NCBI GenBank assembly: GCA_033763695.1
Contig: JANRKB010000037.1
Coordinates: forward strand, 1 to 64,000
Length of the DNA stretch: 64,000 nt
Reading direction: 5' to 3'
DNA from: JANRKB01 sp033763695
Lineage (GTDB): Bacteria; Planctomycetota; Phycisphaerae; Phycisphaerales; UBA1924
The translations under genes and the position numbers were made by a program. The notes beneath the pieces were generated by a model. The model was given only the letters and a program-made list of their open reading frames with translations, was not told the DNA's origin and searched no databases. Within the stretch, counting starts at the first letter, position 1. The number at the start of each line of letters is the position of its first letter. Shown here piece after piece: positions 52,763-61,662 of this stretch.

Positions 52763-52799
52763 GGGAAAAAGAGAACCGGCCACGCTTTCGCATGGCCGG
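52763..52799 (-). terminator. Terminator of the PEP-CTERM gene at 52877
   Basis: CCGGCCA (52776-52782) pairs with TGGCCGG (52793-52799); an inner GC/GC pair encloses GAAA. On the minus strand TCTCTTTTT follows. Confidence 0.8.
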
Positions 52800-52876
52800 C
52801 TATTGGCATGGATGAGACTCGAACTGCGGATCAAGCCAAGCCCGACCCGCTACGAGACACCGAGACGTCGGACCAC

Positions 52877-53590
52877 TTAGGCGCGACGACGGCGGGCCGC
52901 GACCAGGCCGCCGAGGCCGACGAGGGCCAGCGAGCCGGGGGCGGGGATGAACGTGCCGTCGATAAGCACGTTGTCGACGGCGGTGTTTCCGCTCGGGCTG
53001 GTCGCCGAGAAGCCGTTGAAAGTGATCTTCAAATAGACAGTCGATGCGAACTCGATGGCGCCGATCGAGGACAGATCGACCGTGCGGAGGCGGTAGGTTG
53101 AGTCGGCAGTGATCGCGTACGAGGAGACAGCGGCGGTGTAGTTCGTGCCGTCGGTCGAGTAGAAGACCTGCGCGCTGGTGGCGCCGGTGCTGGTCGAACG
53201 CTCGGCGTAGGAGAGCACGAGGTCCTGGAAGCCGCTGGCGTCAAACCGCATGATGATGGACTTGCCGTTGGCGATGCCGTTGAGGCTGCGCATGCGGAGG
53301 TCCGAACCCGCGACGTACGAGCTCTGCAGATTCACCGTGGTGCCGGTGAACAGCTGCATGTTGCCCTGCTGCACCGCCGTCGGGCTGGCCGAGCCGTCAT
53401 ACTTCGACGCGTCCGTGTCCAGCGTCGCGAGGCCGGCGTTGGCCTTCAGGTCGGCGTTGATCGGCCAAGTGATGTTGTAGTTCGTGCTGCTGCTCGGGAC
53501 GGTGGCGGGGAAAGCCCAGTACGCCACGGTCGCGGCCTGCGCAGCGCCCGCCGCGACCACAAGGGCCGCCAAAGCGATCATGCTCTTCAT
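52877..53590 (-). CDS. PEP-CTERM-like secreted protein (2)
   Basis: 237 residues. The signal peptide MKSMIALAALVVAAGAAQAA is clear. The body is a beta-sandwich (LVLSYAERSTSTGATSAQVF, then YLKITFNGFSATSPSGNTA, then VDNVLIDGTF) resembling carbohydrate-binding or lectin-like domains in planctomycete secreted proteins. The C-terminus IPAPGSLALVGLGGLVAARR followed by RRA is a textbook PEP-CTERM-like tail. The ATG at 53588-53590 has GAGAGG upstream. A terminator lies beyond the stop. Confidence 0.85.
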   Translation of the reverse strand: MKSMIALAALVVAAGAAQAATVAYWAFPATVPSSSTNYNITWPINADLKANAGLATLDTDASKYDGSASPTAVQQGNMQLFTGTTVNLQSSYVAGSDLRMRSLNGIANGKSIIMRFDASGFQDLVLSYAERSTSTGATSAQVFYSTDGTNYTAAVSSYAITADSTYRLRTVDLSSIGAIEFASTVYLKITFNGFSATSPSGNTAVDNVLIDGTFIPAPGSLALVGLGGLVAARRRRA

Positions 53591-53897
53591 GTTTTGCCTC
53601 TCTCTACTCTCAAATGCCTCACTACGCCCGCCGCGACGTGCGGCCAGCGACGACCTTGCGGACTTCCCCGGAGCGCGGAAACACGCCGGGGACGCAACGT
53701 CGATGGGCAAATGTACCAGATTCTAGAACTAAAGATCAAGAAGATTTCACGATTTGGACGCGCGTTTGTGCTTTGATTGGGTCAAGAGACTCCAGGACAG
53801 GGGATTTCACCATCATCAACGCGACGTCTGCGACCTTTGTGATCGATCTCGGCGGAGATCCAGCAACCGGACCGCCGTTTTGTTAGTATACACAAAC
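53591..53897. other. AT-richer divergent intergenic region
   Basis: 307 bases between the PEP-CTERM gene and the M28 peptidase gene, noticeably richer in A+T than the rest of the window. It holds the palindrome ATTCTAGAAC (53720-53729) and, immediately before the peptidase start, TAGTATA (53884-53890), a plausible -10 box. Confidence 0.5.
53720..53729. promoter_or_regulatory. TTCTAGAA palindrome, second copy
   Basis: ATTCTAGAAC shares nine of ten bases with the palindrome upstream of the tagged protein gene at 32284. It lies 130 nt upstream of the PEP-CTERM gene and 170 nt upstream of the peptidase gene. Its role is unknown. Confidence 0.25.
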
Positions 53898-54968
53898 ATG
53901 ATGTCACACATCCCCAAAGTCTTTCGGACGCCCCTGCCGTTCATCACGCGTGTCGCGGTGTGCCGCCTCGCGATCTTCTTCGGCGTCGTCGCGGCGGTCG
54001 GCGGCACGTTCTGGGCCCGCTGCATCGACATGCCGGGGCGCTCGTACCAAGGGCCGCGCGTCGAGCTCGCACCGCAGACGACAGCGCTCGCCGTGGAGCT
54101 TGAGCGTGATGTGCGCATGCTCGCGGGCGAGATCGGGATGCGAAGCACGTTTCATCCCAGGCAGTACGCGCAGGCCGCCCTGTGGGCCAAGGAGCAACTC
54201 GCCGCGACGGGGCTCGATGTGATCGACCACAGCACGGTGGCGCGAGGCTCGCCCGTGCCCAACATCCAAGTGACGCTGCGCGGCACGGCCACACCCGAAG
54301 AGTTCATCGTCGTCGGCGCGCACATCGATTCGTTCCAAGGCACACCCGGCGCGGACGACAACGCCAGCGGCGTCGCAGCCCTGCTCGCCCTCGCGCGGCG
54401 GATGTCCCCGCTCGCGGGCACGACCAACGCGCCGTATCACAGCATCCGATTCGTGCTGTTTGTCAACGAAGAGCCGCCCGCGTTCTGGACCGATGACATG
54501 GGCAGTCGCGTCTATGTGCGACAGTGCGTCGCGGCAGGCGATCGCATCGCCGCGATGTTCAGTCTTGAGTCGATGGGCACGTTCACGGACGAGCCCAACA
54601 GCCAGAGCTATCCGCCGCCGCTGGGATGGTGCTATCCGACCACGGGCAACTTCCTCGCGATCGTCGGCAATCTCTCATCGGTGGGTCTGACGCGTCGCGC
54701 GGTGGGCGTCTTTCGCGACAGCACGCCTCTGGCGTGCGAGGGCGCGTGTCTGCCGTGGTGGCTGCCGGGCGTGGGCTGGTCGGATCACTCGTCGTTCTGG
54801 GATGCGGGGATTCCCGCCGTGATGGTGACGACGACGGCACCGTTTCGCAATCCGCGCTACCACACGCCGCAGGACACGCCGGACATGCTCAACTATCCAG
54901 CGATGGCGCTGGCGGTCGAAGGGCTGGAACGCGTGATTGCCGATGCGGCCCGGGCCGAGTCGCCCTGA
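53898..54968 (+). CDS. M28-family zinc aminopeptidase, membrane anchored
   Basis: 356 residues. One N-terminal hydrophobic helix (RLAIFFGVVAAVGGTFWA, about 23-40) anchors or exports it. The catalytic domain has the M28 ligands H142 (GAHIDS), D153-D154 (GADDNASG), E191-E192 (VNEEPPAF) and a later Asp-His (WSDHSSFWDAGIPAVMVT), then YHTPQDTPDMLNY. It probably trims extracellular peptides. Two ATGs in a row (53898 and 53901) have no visible ribosome site, and TAGTATA lies only about 8-14 nt upstream of the first, so the message may be leaderless. Confidence 0.88.
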   Translation: MMSHIPKVFRTPLPFITRVAVCRLAIFFGVVAAVGGTFWARCIDMPGRSYQGPRVELAPQTTALAVELERDVRMLAGEIGMRSTFHPRQYAQAALWAKEQLAATGLDVIDHSTVARGSPVPNIQVTLRGTATPEEFIVVGAHIDSFQGTPGADDNASGVAALLALARRMSPLAGTTNAPYHSIRFVLFVNEEPPAFWTDDMGSRVYVRQCVAAGDRIAAMFSLESMGTFTDEPNSQSYPPPLGWCYPTTGNFLAIVGNLSSVGLTRRAVGVFRDSTPLACEGACLPWWLPGVGWSDHSSFWDAGIPAVMVTTTAPFRNPRYHTPQDTPDMLNYPAMALAVEGLERVIADAARAESP

Positions 54969-54971
54969 ACA

Positions 54972-56198
54972 TCAAGCGTTTTGATCGGCCACGGCGCGAA
55001 GAGCCGCGGCGAGCGCGCGACGGCTATTGTGGATCCCCTCCACCGCATCGCCTTCGCCGCGATAGTCGATCGCGAGCGTGCCGTCGTACCCGACGCTTGC
55101 GACCGCCGAGACCAACTGGTCAAGGTCGTAAGGCGGGTGCAGCGGCGCGGGCTCGAAGACTTCTTCGTCGCCCAGTTCAGCGTCGAGTTCGGCCAAGTCG
55201 GCCTCAAGCGCTTCGTTCAGATCTTCTTCCTCACCCTCGCCCTCGTCCTCTTCTTCTTCGACGGTCTTGGCGACGGGCGCGGCAGGCTTCTTGCCCTTGG
55301 GGCCCTTGGCTTCGGCGTCGTCATCCGGGCCGACATCCGGCGAGCCCGCCTTGGCGGACTTGCCTTTGCCCTTGCCCTTGGCGGGCTTCTCGGCGGGTGC
55401 CTCTTCTTCGGGAGCGGCGTCCTTGGCGGCCTTGGACTTCTTGGAGATGCCCAAGATCGCATCGCGCAGCGCATCGAGCCCGCCGCCCATCAGTTCGTCA
55501 TCGTCTTCGTCCTTGGCGACGGCCTTGGACTTGTTCTTGCTCGGCGGGGGCGCGTCCGGCGGCGGCTCAACAAACTTGAGCGTCGACGCCGAGACGACGG
55601 CCGCGTAGGGCGTGAGCCGACGCAGATAGCCGACGGGGTCCTTGCTCGCGGCGGCGGTTTGGAAATCGGGGAACGTGCCGATGCGGAAGCCGCCGACCTT
55701 CTTGAGCAGTTCGGTGAGTCGCTCGGGCGTCGAGGTCAGGCCCGTGTGCGGCGCGATGAGCAGATTGAGATCGAGGCGCTCGGCACGCTCGATCACCTTG
55801 CGAAGTCGCTGTGCGGCGAGCGCGAGCGTCTTGTCATCGTCTGATGCGACGAGGCGCACACTGGCCGACGAGCATCCCAGAATCTGTGCCGCCTGCACAA
55901 CGCGGAGCAGTCGCTCAACGCCCGCGAGCGCGACCGAGTCATCCGGGTCCGCGAGGTTCTGCGGCTCGGTCTCGGTGAGCAGAAGACACGAACAGCCAAC
56001 CTTGTCCGCACGCTCACGGATCGACTCAAGCCGGCGCCGATCGGCACCGACGAGCAGATCAGTCGAGATCGTCATGCCGCTCAGCCCGAGATCTTCGCGG
56101 ATGAACTGCGGCAGGTCTGTCAGGGCAAGAGTGGGCTTGGCCTTGCGGGGCGGCGCAAGGAGCGACTTCAGGCACGATGCGTTCAGTGTGAGCAGCAT
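54972..56198 (-). CDS. TIM-barrel sugar-isomerase/AP-endonuclease-like protein with charged insert
   Basis: 408 residues. Residues 1-210 and 350-408 match a xylose-isomerase-like TIM barrel (LDLNLLIAPHTGLTSTPERL, GTFPDFQTA, then YDLDQLVSAVASVGYDGTLAI). Between them lies an insert of about 140 residues, low complexity and highly charged: Lys/Ala-rich (KPAKGKGKGKSAKAG), then almost pure Glu/Asp (EEEEDEGEGEEED). The frame is open through and there is no sign of a frameshift. Family members isomerise or epimerise sugars; the active-site acids here are not all evident. The ATG at 56196-56198 is chosen from the start of the fold. Confidence 0.62.
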   Translation of the reverse strand: MLLTLNASCLKSLLAPPRKAKPTLALTDLPQFIREDLGLSGMTISTDLLVGADRRRLESIRERADKVGCSCLLLTETEPQNLADPDDSVALAGVERLLRVVQAAQILGCSSASVRLVASDDDKTLALAAQRLRKVIERAERLDLNLLIAPHTGLTSTPERLTELLKKVGGFRIGTFPDFQTAAASKDPVGYLRRLTPYAAVVSASTLKFVEPPPDAPPPSKNKSKAVAKDEDDDELMGGGLDALRDAILGISKKSKAAKDAAPEEEAPAEKPAKGKGKGKSAKAGSPDVGPDDDAEAKGPKGKKPAAPVAKTVEEEEDEGEGEEEDLNEALEADLAELDAELGDEEVFEPAPLHPPYDLDQLVSAVASVGYDGTLAIDYRGEGDAVEGIHNSRRALAAALRAVADQNA

Positions 56199-56342
56199 TT
56201 TTGCGCACCGACTGTAGCGGCCTCGGCGCACCCGGCCCACCAACACGCGGCGATTGCCCCGCCCGCGAGAACCACGCGAGACCCGCGGACTCGCCCGCGT
56301 CATCGGCCCGACGTGCCGGCGCTCCAGCACACCTCGCGCGGC

Positions 56343-58304
56343 TTACTTGAGCTCGCGCGGGGCTTCCTTCTGCTGCAGCTTGCGACGGTACTCGTCCATG
56401 CGCTTGCGATGGGCTTCGATGCCCGGCGGCATCGGGAAGGCCACGTCGAACGACGTGCCGCCACGCTTGGCGTCTTCGTCCTTCTGGGCCTTGAAGCGTT
56501 CGACGAGCATGTCGTAGGCGTACACGCGGAGGTCTTCCGGAGCGCGGTTGAAGACACGCTCGGCGTCGCCCATCGGGAGCTGCGTGAGGAACTGGTAGAA
56601 CACGCCGCCCGCGACGTTGCGGAAGTCCGAGTCCATCTGCTCCATGCGCCCCACCGTCGGATCGATGTTGGTGCTGCGGAACTGCTTGGTGAAGTAGAAG
56701 CGGTGGAAATCAGCGGCGTACTTGAAGAGGTCGCGGAACAACTGGATGTCGTCGCCCAGCAGGCCGTTGATGTACGCACCCTGGAGCGCGCCGGTGACTT
56801 CCTGCACCGCGACGTACCCCGAGTCCTGACGATCGGTCAGTTCCTCAAAGACGAACTGCTCAAGCGGCTGCGAGAACTTGAGCGGGCGATCCGGGTCGTT
56901 GGCGTTCTGACCCTCCCACGTGCCCAGATCGCGATAGTACTTCTCGGCCTTGGCACGCTCGCCGCGACGGAAGAAGACGCGGATCGCGTCCTTCATGAAG
57001 TTCTCGTAGCCCGCCGAGTAGAGCGTGAAGATGCGCTTGCCCAGGTCATCAACCTTGGAGCGTGAGCGAAGCTCGGAGAGGACGCCTGCGTAGGTGTCGA
57101 TGAAGTAATCGTTGGGGAACGCGAACCAGACCGGGCGCTGGTCGCCGCGGGCGAAGGTCAGGTAGTCAAAGTAAATCGATCCGGCGCGATAGAGCTCTTG
57201 GATGGACTGGATGACAATTCGATCAGTGTTGACGAAGTCAAAGTCTTTGCGGTTGTCGTCCGTGACGCGATTGAGCGAGACGTCGACGCCGCGGGCACCC
57301 CAATACAGGCCGTGAGCCGCGGGCGAGCGCCAGTCGATGGGGCCGTACTTGAGCGTGTACCGCACCATGCGGCTCGGCTCCATGTTGTACTCGTCAACAA
57401 GGACGCGCTTGCGGACGTGGGCCAGCAGCGCAGGCCAGGCCTTGGCGAACTTGGGCTCTTCGATCACCTGGATGAACTTGAGCGAGCGCGGGTCAAACGA
57501 CTTGACCATCACCTCGCGCCGGCCCGAGGAGTTGAGCGCGTTCATCAGCGCCGACATCCGCAGCAACTGGAACGACGGCGAGACCGCCAGTTGTCCCTTG
57601 AGCGTCTCCACAAGCTCGCGGCATGTGGGTTCTTGCTTGTACAGTTCCTCGAGCGTCTCGGGCGCGTCGGCGATGGGCTGGAGCCATGCGGCGAACTGCT
57701 TGGAGACCGATTCGCGATCGCGTGCCTTGGGATCTGGCGTCGGCGGCACGCCGAGCACGTTGGTCCATTCCTCGGCCATCTTCCACTTGTAGAAGATGTT
57801 GGCATCGTCGGTGATGCCTTGGATCTTGTGCAGGAAGATCCACGCGAGTTCCTTGTGCAGGAGCAGATCGTTGGGGTTGGCTCGGATGCCCTGATCGCGG
57901 AGCAGGCGCACGCCGTCCTGCACCCACTGCCAACGCTCCTCGCGCGTCTGGGTGCTGACGGAGATGTTGTACGCGAGGTTCCACGCGTGGAAGACCCACA
58001 CGCGCGGGAAGCGCGGCTGCAGACGCGTGATCACACGCGAAAGCTCGACGGCCTCGTAGTACTTGCCGGCTTCCTTGAGCTCGTTGGCGCGGAACCACAG
58101 ATAGTTCACAAAGATGCCGCGGAACGCGCCCATGGCGATGCCGAGCGCGACCTCGGGAGGCTGGCCATCCTCGGCACGATCGGAGTAGGTGAGATGGGCA
58201 CGTCCGGAGATCGCGCTCATGCGATTGGCGATGACGCCCGCACCGGAAAGGCACAGCGCCATCACAAGCAGAGCGACGATCTGGATCTGGCGTGCGCGTG
58301 TCAA
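56343..58304 (-). CDS. Large membrane-anchored protein, helical-repeat rich, unknown function
   Basis: 653 residues. One N-terminal hydrophobic helix (QIVALLVMALCLSGAGVIAN) is followed by a helical region in which segments such as LWFRANELKEAGKYYEAVEL and VFHAWNLAYNISVS resemble TPR units. The remainder is mixed alpha/beta without a recognised domain. The start is TTG (58302-58304), directly after the stop of the ABC permease, with GGGGA about 8 nt upstream; no other start fits. It is the third gene of the ABC block, so a role with that transporter is likely. Confidence 0.72.
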   Translation of the reverse strand: MTRARQIQIVALLVMALCLSGAGVIANRMSAISGRAHLTYSDRAEDGQPPEVALGIAMGAFRGIFVNYLWFRANELKEAGKYYEAVELSRVITRLQPRFPRVWVFHAWNLAYNISVSTQTREERWQWVQDGVRLLRDQGIRANPNDLLLHKELAWIFLHKIQGITDDANIFYKWKMAEEWTNVLGVPPTPDPKARDRESVSKQFAAWLQPIADAPETLEELYKQEPTCRELVETLKGQLAVSPSFQLLRMSALMNALNSSGRREVMVKSFDPRSLKFIQVIEEPKFAKAWPALLAHVRKRVLVDEYNMEPSRMVRYTLKYGPIDWRSPAAHGLYWGARGVDVSLNRVTDDNRKDFDFVNTDRIVIQSIQELYRAGSIYFDYLTFARGDQRPVWFAFPNDYFIDTYAGVLSELRSRSKVDDLGKRIFTLYSAGYENFMKDAIRVFFRRGERAKAEKYYRDLGTWEGQNANDPDRPLKFSQPLEQFVFEELTDRQDSGYVAVQEVTGALQGAYINGLLGDDIQLFRDLFKYAADFHRFYFTKQFRSTNIDPTVGRMEQMDSDFRNVAGGVFYQFLTQLPMGDAERVFNRAPEDLRVYAYDMLVERFKAQKDEDAKRGGTSFDVAFPMPPGIEAHRKRMDEYRRKLQQKEAPRELK

Positions 58305-60320
58305 TCAGTTCCCCGAGTAAATCGCCAGTTCGCGACGACGGAAGATGAGCACCGCGGCGACAAACAGCAGCGCGGTCCAGAGGAGCAACACCGCAGAGCC
58401 TGTTGAGACGCTGCTCCAGTCCATCAGCAGCCCATCCACCAGCCGCTGCGTCGGACGCAGTTCGGAATAGACCGAGAAGAGCCCCGCGACGGCGTTGCCG
58501 ATCCATGCGATGGGCGTCTTGATGATGTGGAATCCGCCGCTGGCGGTGGTGCTGTCAAACTGCTCGAGCGAATCGGCGAGGAACTTTGCGCCCTCGGCAG
58601 AGAGGAAGGTGGTGAAGGCGACGAGGCTGGCGACCGGGAAGGAGAGGAACGTCGCGCCAGCGATGCCGAGCATGGCGAGGAAGCCGAGCTTGACCCACAG
58701 GACGATCATGACGCGCAGGAAGTTGGTGCCGTAGCCGCTCACGACGTAAGAGACTTCCAGCCCGCCGGGCGGGAAGTTCATGGTCTCGGGGTTGGCCAGA
58801 CCGCGCTGCACATCGCCGTTGGCGAACTCAACGTCCATGTTGCCGTCGGCGTCGATCGCGCTGGAGAGCACAGGGAGCGAGTGCGTCTGACCCAGCGCGG
58901 TCTCGCGCACGGCACGCGAACCGTCGTTGGGGAAGAGCAGCGACACGCGATACGGCAAGTCCGGGCGATTGGACCCCGCGTCGATCTTGTAGCGCAGCGT
59001 GAGCGGCAGCCCTGCTTCACGAGCGGCCTGCAGCCCCTCGAAACGGAAGACCTGGGCCTGGGCCGGCGGCACGGAACGATACTCGCGGATCGTCGCCTTG
59101 AGCAGTTCCTCACGGAGCTTTGCGCGTACTTCTTCGGTCAGCACGAAGTTGGGGTTGCTCTTTTCGGCCTCGATGCGGGCCGTGACGTTTTGCTCGAAGA
59201 TCTTCTGGTCGAGCTTGGGGGGGCTGGCCTCGATGGTCCGCCGCGCGACCAGGACTTGCGTGTGCAGGATGATGCGATCCTCGCTCATGACCTGCTGGTC
59301 ATTGCGAACGCCCTCGATCTCACCCATGGCACGCTGGCCGCTGAGGTACTCGGTGAAGATGTAGACACCGGTGCCCGAGACGCTCAGCAGCGCGAAATTC
59401 ACGGCCATGACGCCGATCCACTTGCCGAGCAGGTACTGCCAGTGGGCGACGGGCTTGGTGATCGTCTGCCAGATGATCTTGTCGCGCTGCTCGAAGGCGA
59501 CGGTGGAGACGCTAAACACGAGCGTCAGAATCGCGATGATCCAGAATGAGCCGCCGGTGCCCCACTGCAGGAAGCTCTGCACGCGATACCGCAGCGGCGA
59601 ATCCGGGTCCATAAGCCCCGGCAGTGCGGCCAGCATGAAGATCAGCATGACGATGAAGATCAGCGTCATCTTCATGCGCGTCGCTTCGGCGAGTACGTTG
59701 CGGGCGACGGCGAACATCGCGCCCGGAGCCGAAAGCAGCAGACGCATCGCCGCCATGATGACCGTGAACGCGGCGGTGAGCGCAACGCCGCCGCCGAGCA
59801 GGCGTGCCGCACCACGCAACGAAGGCACAAACGTCATCGGCCAGATGATGCAGATGCTCAGCACAACCAGCCCGAGATACGTCAGACCAAGGCCAAGCCA
59901 GATCGCGCCCAGGGCGATGCCGGTGACGGCAAGCACGCTCAGACCGACTTGAGCGGAACTGCCGCGGGCGGAGATGATCGTCTCCATCGCGCGCGTCGCG
60001 GCCTCGAAATTGCTCCGAGCCGCACGCTCGGCCTCGGCCTGCGCGGCTCGCTCCGCCTCCGTGCCGACGGCGGCCCCCGCAACCTCAGGCGTCGCGGCAT
60101 CGGCCGGCGGAGTCTGCGCATCGGACGCTGGCGCGGATGACGTTGAAGACCGGCCGGATGTTTGACTTGAAGTCTGGGGTGCGTTCACGGAGTTGGTTCG
60201 CACCAGGTGCACACCAAAGACGGTGATGGCAAGCGCGATGACAACGCACGACGCGATGACCTTGAAGGTCGTCGTCTGCTGAAGGCGGTTGAGCGCACTG
60301 AGGCGTTCACGCAGCGTCAC
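58305..60320 (-). CDS. ABC-2-type transporter permease with large extracytoplasmic domain
   Basis: 671 residues. Helix 1 (VIASCVVIALAITVFGVHLV) is followed by a Ser/Ala-rich stretch, then further helices at about 120-235, 250-305 and 520-640, and one near the C-terminus (VLLLWTALLFVAAVLIF). Between residues 320 and 520 lies a large soluble domain. WQTITKPVAHWQYLLGKWIGVMAVN matches the ABC-2 coupling region. The start is GTG and overlaps the ATPase stop by 4 bp (GTGA). It probably works with the upstream ATPase; the substrate is unknown. Confidence 0.82.
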   Translation of the reverse strand: MTLRERLSALNRLQQTTTFKVIASCVVIALAITVFGVHLVRTNSVNAPQTSSQTSGRSSTSSAPASDAQTPPADAATPEVAGAAVGTEAERAAQAEAERAARSNFEAATRAMETIISARGSSAQVGLSVLAVTGIALGAIWLGLGLTYLGLVVLSICIIWPMTFVPSLRGAARLLGGGVALTAAFTVIMAAMRLLLSAPGAMFAVARNVLAEATRMKMTLIFIVMLIFMLAALPGLMDPDSPLRYRVQSFLQWGTGGSFWIIAILTLVFSVSTVAFEQRDKIIWQTITKPVAHWQYLLGKWIGVMAVNFALLSVSGTGVYIFTEYLSGQRAMGEIEGVRNDQQVMSEDRIILHTQVLVARRTIEASPPKLDQKIFEQNVTARIEAEKSNPNFVLTEEVRAKLREELLKATIREYRSVPPAQAQVFRFEGLQAAREAGLPLTLRYKIDAGSNRPDLPYRVSLLFPNDGSRAVRETALGQTHSLPVLSSAIDADGNMDVEFANGDVQRGLANPETMNFPPGGLEVSYVVSGYGTNFLRVMIVLWVKLGFLAMLGIAGATFLSFPVASLVAFTTFLSAEGAKFLADSLEQFDSTTASGGFHIIKTPIAWIGNAVAGLFSVYSELRPTQRLVDGLLMDWSSVSTGSAVLLLWTALLFVAAVLIFRRRELAIYSGN

Positions 60321-61597
60321 GCCGCGCCTCCCTTGTCACTGTCGTTCTTCTTCGCGTCGCGCTTGGCATCATCAAGCAGCGAGCCGATCAGGCCCAGATC
60401 GACGCTCGGGCCGGCGGGCGGCGCGACAGGGGCCGACGGTGCGGCCGCCGAACGGGGCGCCGGAGCCGGAGCGGGGCGCGCGGGCGTCGACGCGGCGGGA
60501 CGCTCGGTCTCAGGGGCCTTGGCCTTGATGAGCGCATCAACGACGTTTGCGTCAGGGCCGGTCGGCGCCACCACCGGCGCCGCGGGGGCCGGCGTGCTGG
60601 CGACTCGGGCCGCGTCCTGCTCGGCATGGCTGGGCGCGCTGACGAGGTTTTTGATCAGGTCGTCGCCCTGCACATCCGCACGCAGGAACGATGCCGTCAC
60701 GCCGCCGCTCGTCGCGCCGCTGGTGGTCACCTGCTGGCTGCGGGCCTTGTCGACGATCTGCATAAAGAGGTCTTCGAGCCGCTGACGCGGGCGCGCGACC
60801 TTGAGCACCGACTTGGCGTTGCCGCTGCGGCTGCGGATGATGCGATCAATCTCCTCAATCGTCGCATCGTCCAGTGTGTCGGCCTCGATGGTGATCTTGT
60901 CTTCGCTCTCAAGCAGCGACTCGCAGGTGCCCTCTTCGCGGACCTTGCCGCCGTACAGGATGACCATGCGGTTCACGCAGTCTTCGACGTCGCTGAGGAG
61001 GTGGCTGGAGAGCAGCACGGTCTTGCCGCGGCGACCCAGCTCGATGATCAGATCCTTCACCTGGCGCGTGCCGATTGGATCGAGGCCCGTCGTCGGTTCG
61101 TCGAGGATGAGGAACTCAGGGTCGTTGATGAGCGCCTGCGCCAAGCCAATGCGGCGCTGCATGCCCTTGGAATACTCGCGCACCGGGCGGAACTGCGCGC
61201 CCGCGAGGCCCACCATGTCGAGCAGTTCATCGATGCGCTTCAGCCGCGTGCGACGGTCGAGCTCGAAGAGCTTACCGTAGTAATCGAGCGTCTCACGGGC
61301 ATTGAGGAACTGGTAGAGATACGACTCTTCGGGCAGATAGCCGATCCGCTTCTTGATGCTGACGTCGCTGGGGAGTTTGCCAAAGACGCTGATGCGACCC
61401 GCATCGGGCTTGAGCAGCCCGAGGATCATCTTGATGGTCGTCGACTTGCCCGAACCGTTGGGACCAAGCAGGCCGAAGACCTCATGCGGCTCGATCGTGA
61501 ACGTGACGCCGTCAACCGCCCGCGCGCGATCGCGCAGCCAGAAGTCCTTGAAGACCTTGACGAGGCTCTGGCACGCGACGACGGGGTTGCTCGACAT
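60317..61597 (-). CDS. ABC transporter ATP-binding protein
   Basis: 426 residues. Walker A GPNGSGKS (45-52), signature YSKGMQRRIGLAQAL, Walker B FLILDEPTTGLDP, switch His in SSHLLSD. After a normal 300-residue ATPase of the ABC-2 exporter class there is an Ala/Pro-rich tail of about 110 residues (PAPAAPVVAPTGPD region) ending in DAKRDAKKNDSDKGGAA, with no known domain. The stop overlaps the permease start (GTGA). It lies 65 bp downstream of the hflK-like gene. Confidence 0.92.
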   Translation of the reverse strand: MSSNPVVACQSLVKVFKDFWLRDRARAVDGVTFTIEPHEVFGLLGPNGSGKSTTIKMILGLLKPDAGRISVFGKLPSDVSIKKRIGYLPEESYLYQFLNARETLDYYGKLFELDRRTRLKRIDELLDMVGLAGAQFRPVREYSKGMQRRIGLAQALINDPEFLILDEPTTGLDPIGTRQVKDLIIELGRRGKTVLLSSHLLSDVEDCVNRMVILYGGKVREEGTCESLLESEDKITIEADTLDDATIEEIDRIIRSRSGNAKSVLKVARPRQRLEDLFMQIVDKARSQQVTTSGATSGGVTASFLRADVQGDDLIKNLVSAPSHAEQDAARVASTPAPAAPVVAPTGPDANVVDALIKAKAPETERPAASTPARPAPAPAPRSAAAPSAPVAPPAGPSVDLGLIGSLLDDAKRDAKKNDSDKGGAA

Positions 61598-61662
61598 AGT
61601 GAACGTTCCGATCTCTGCAAAAGCCCGGCACAGATTCCGGGCGGCTCACAGGCGTGCGATGC

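Noticed and set aside
52805..52835. TTCGAGTC on the minus strand, resembling a tRNA T-loop.
   Set aside because: The flanking bases do not form a five-pair T-stem and no anticodon or D arm precedes it.
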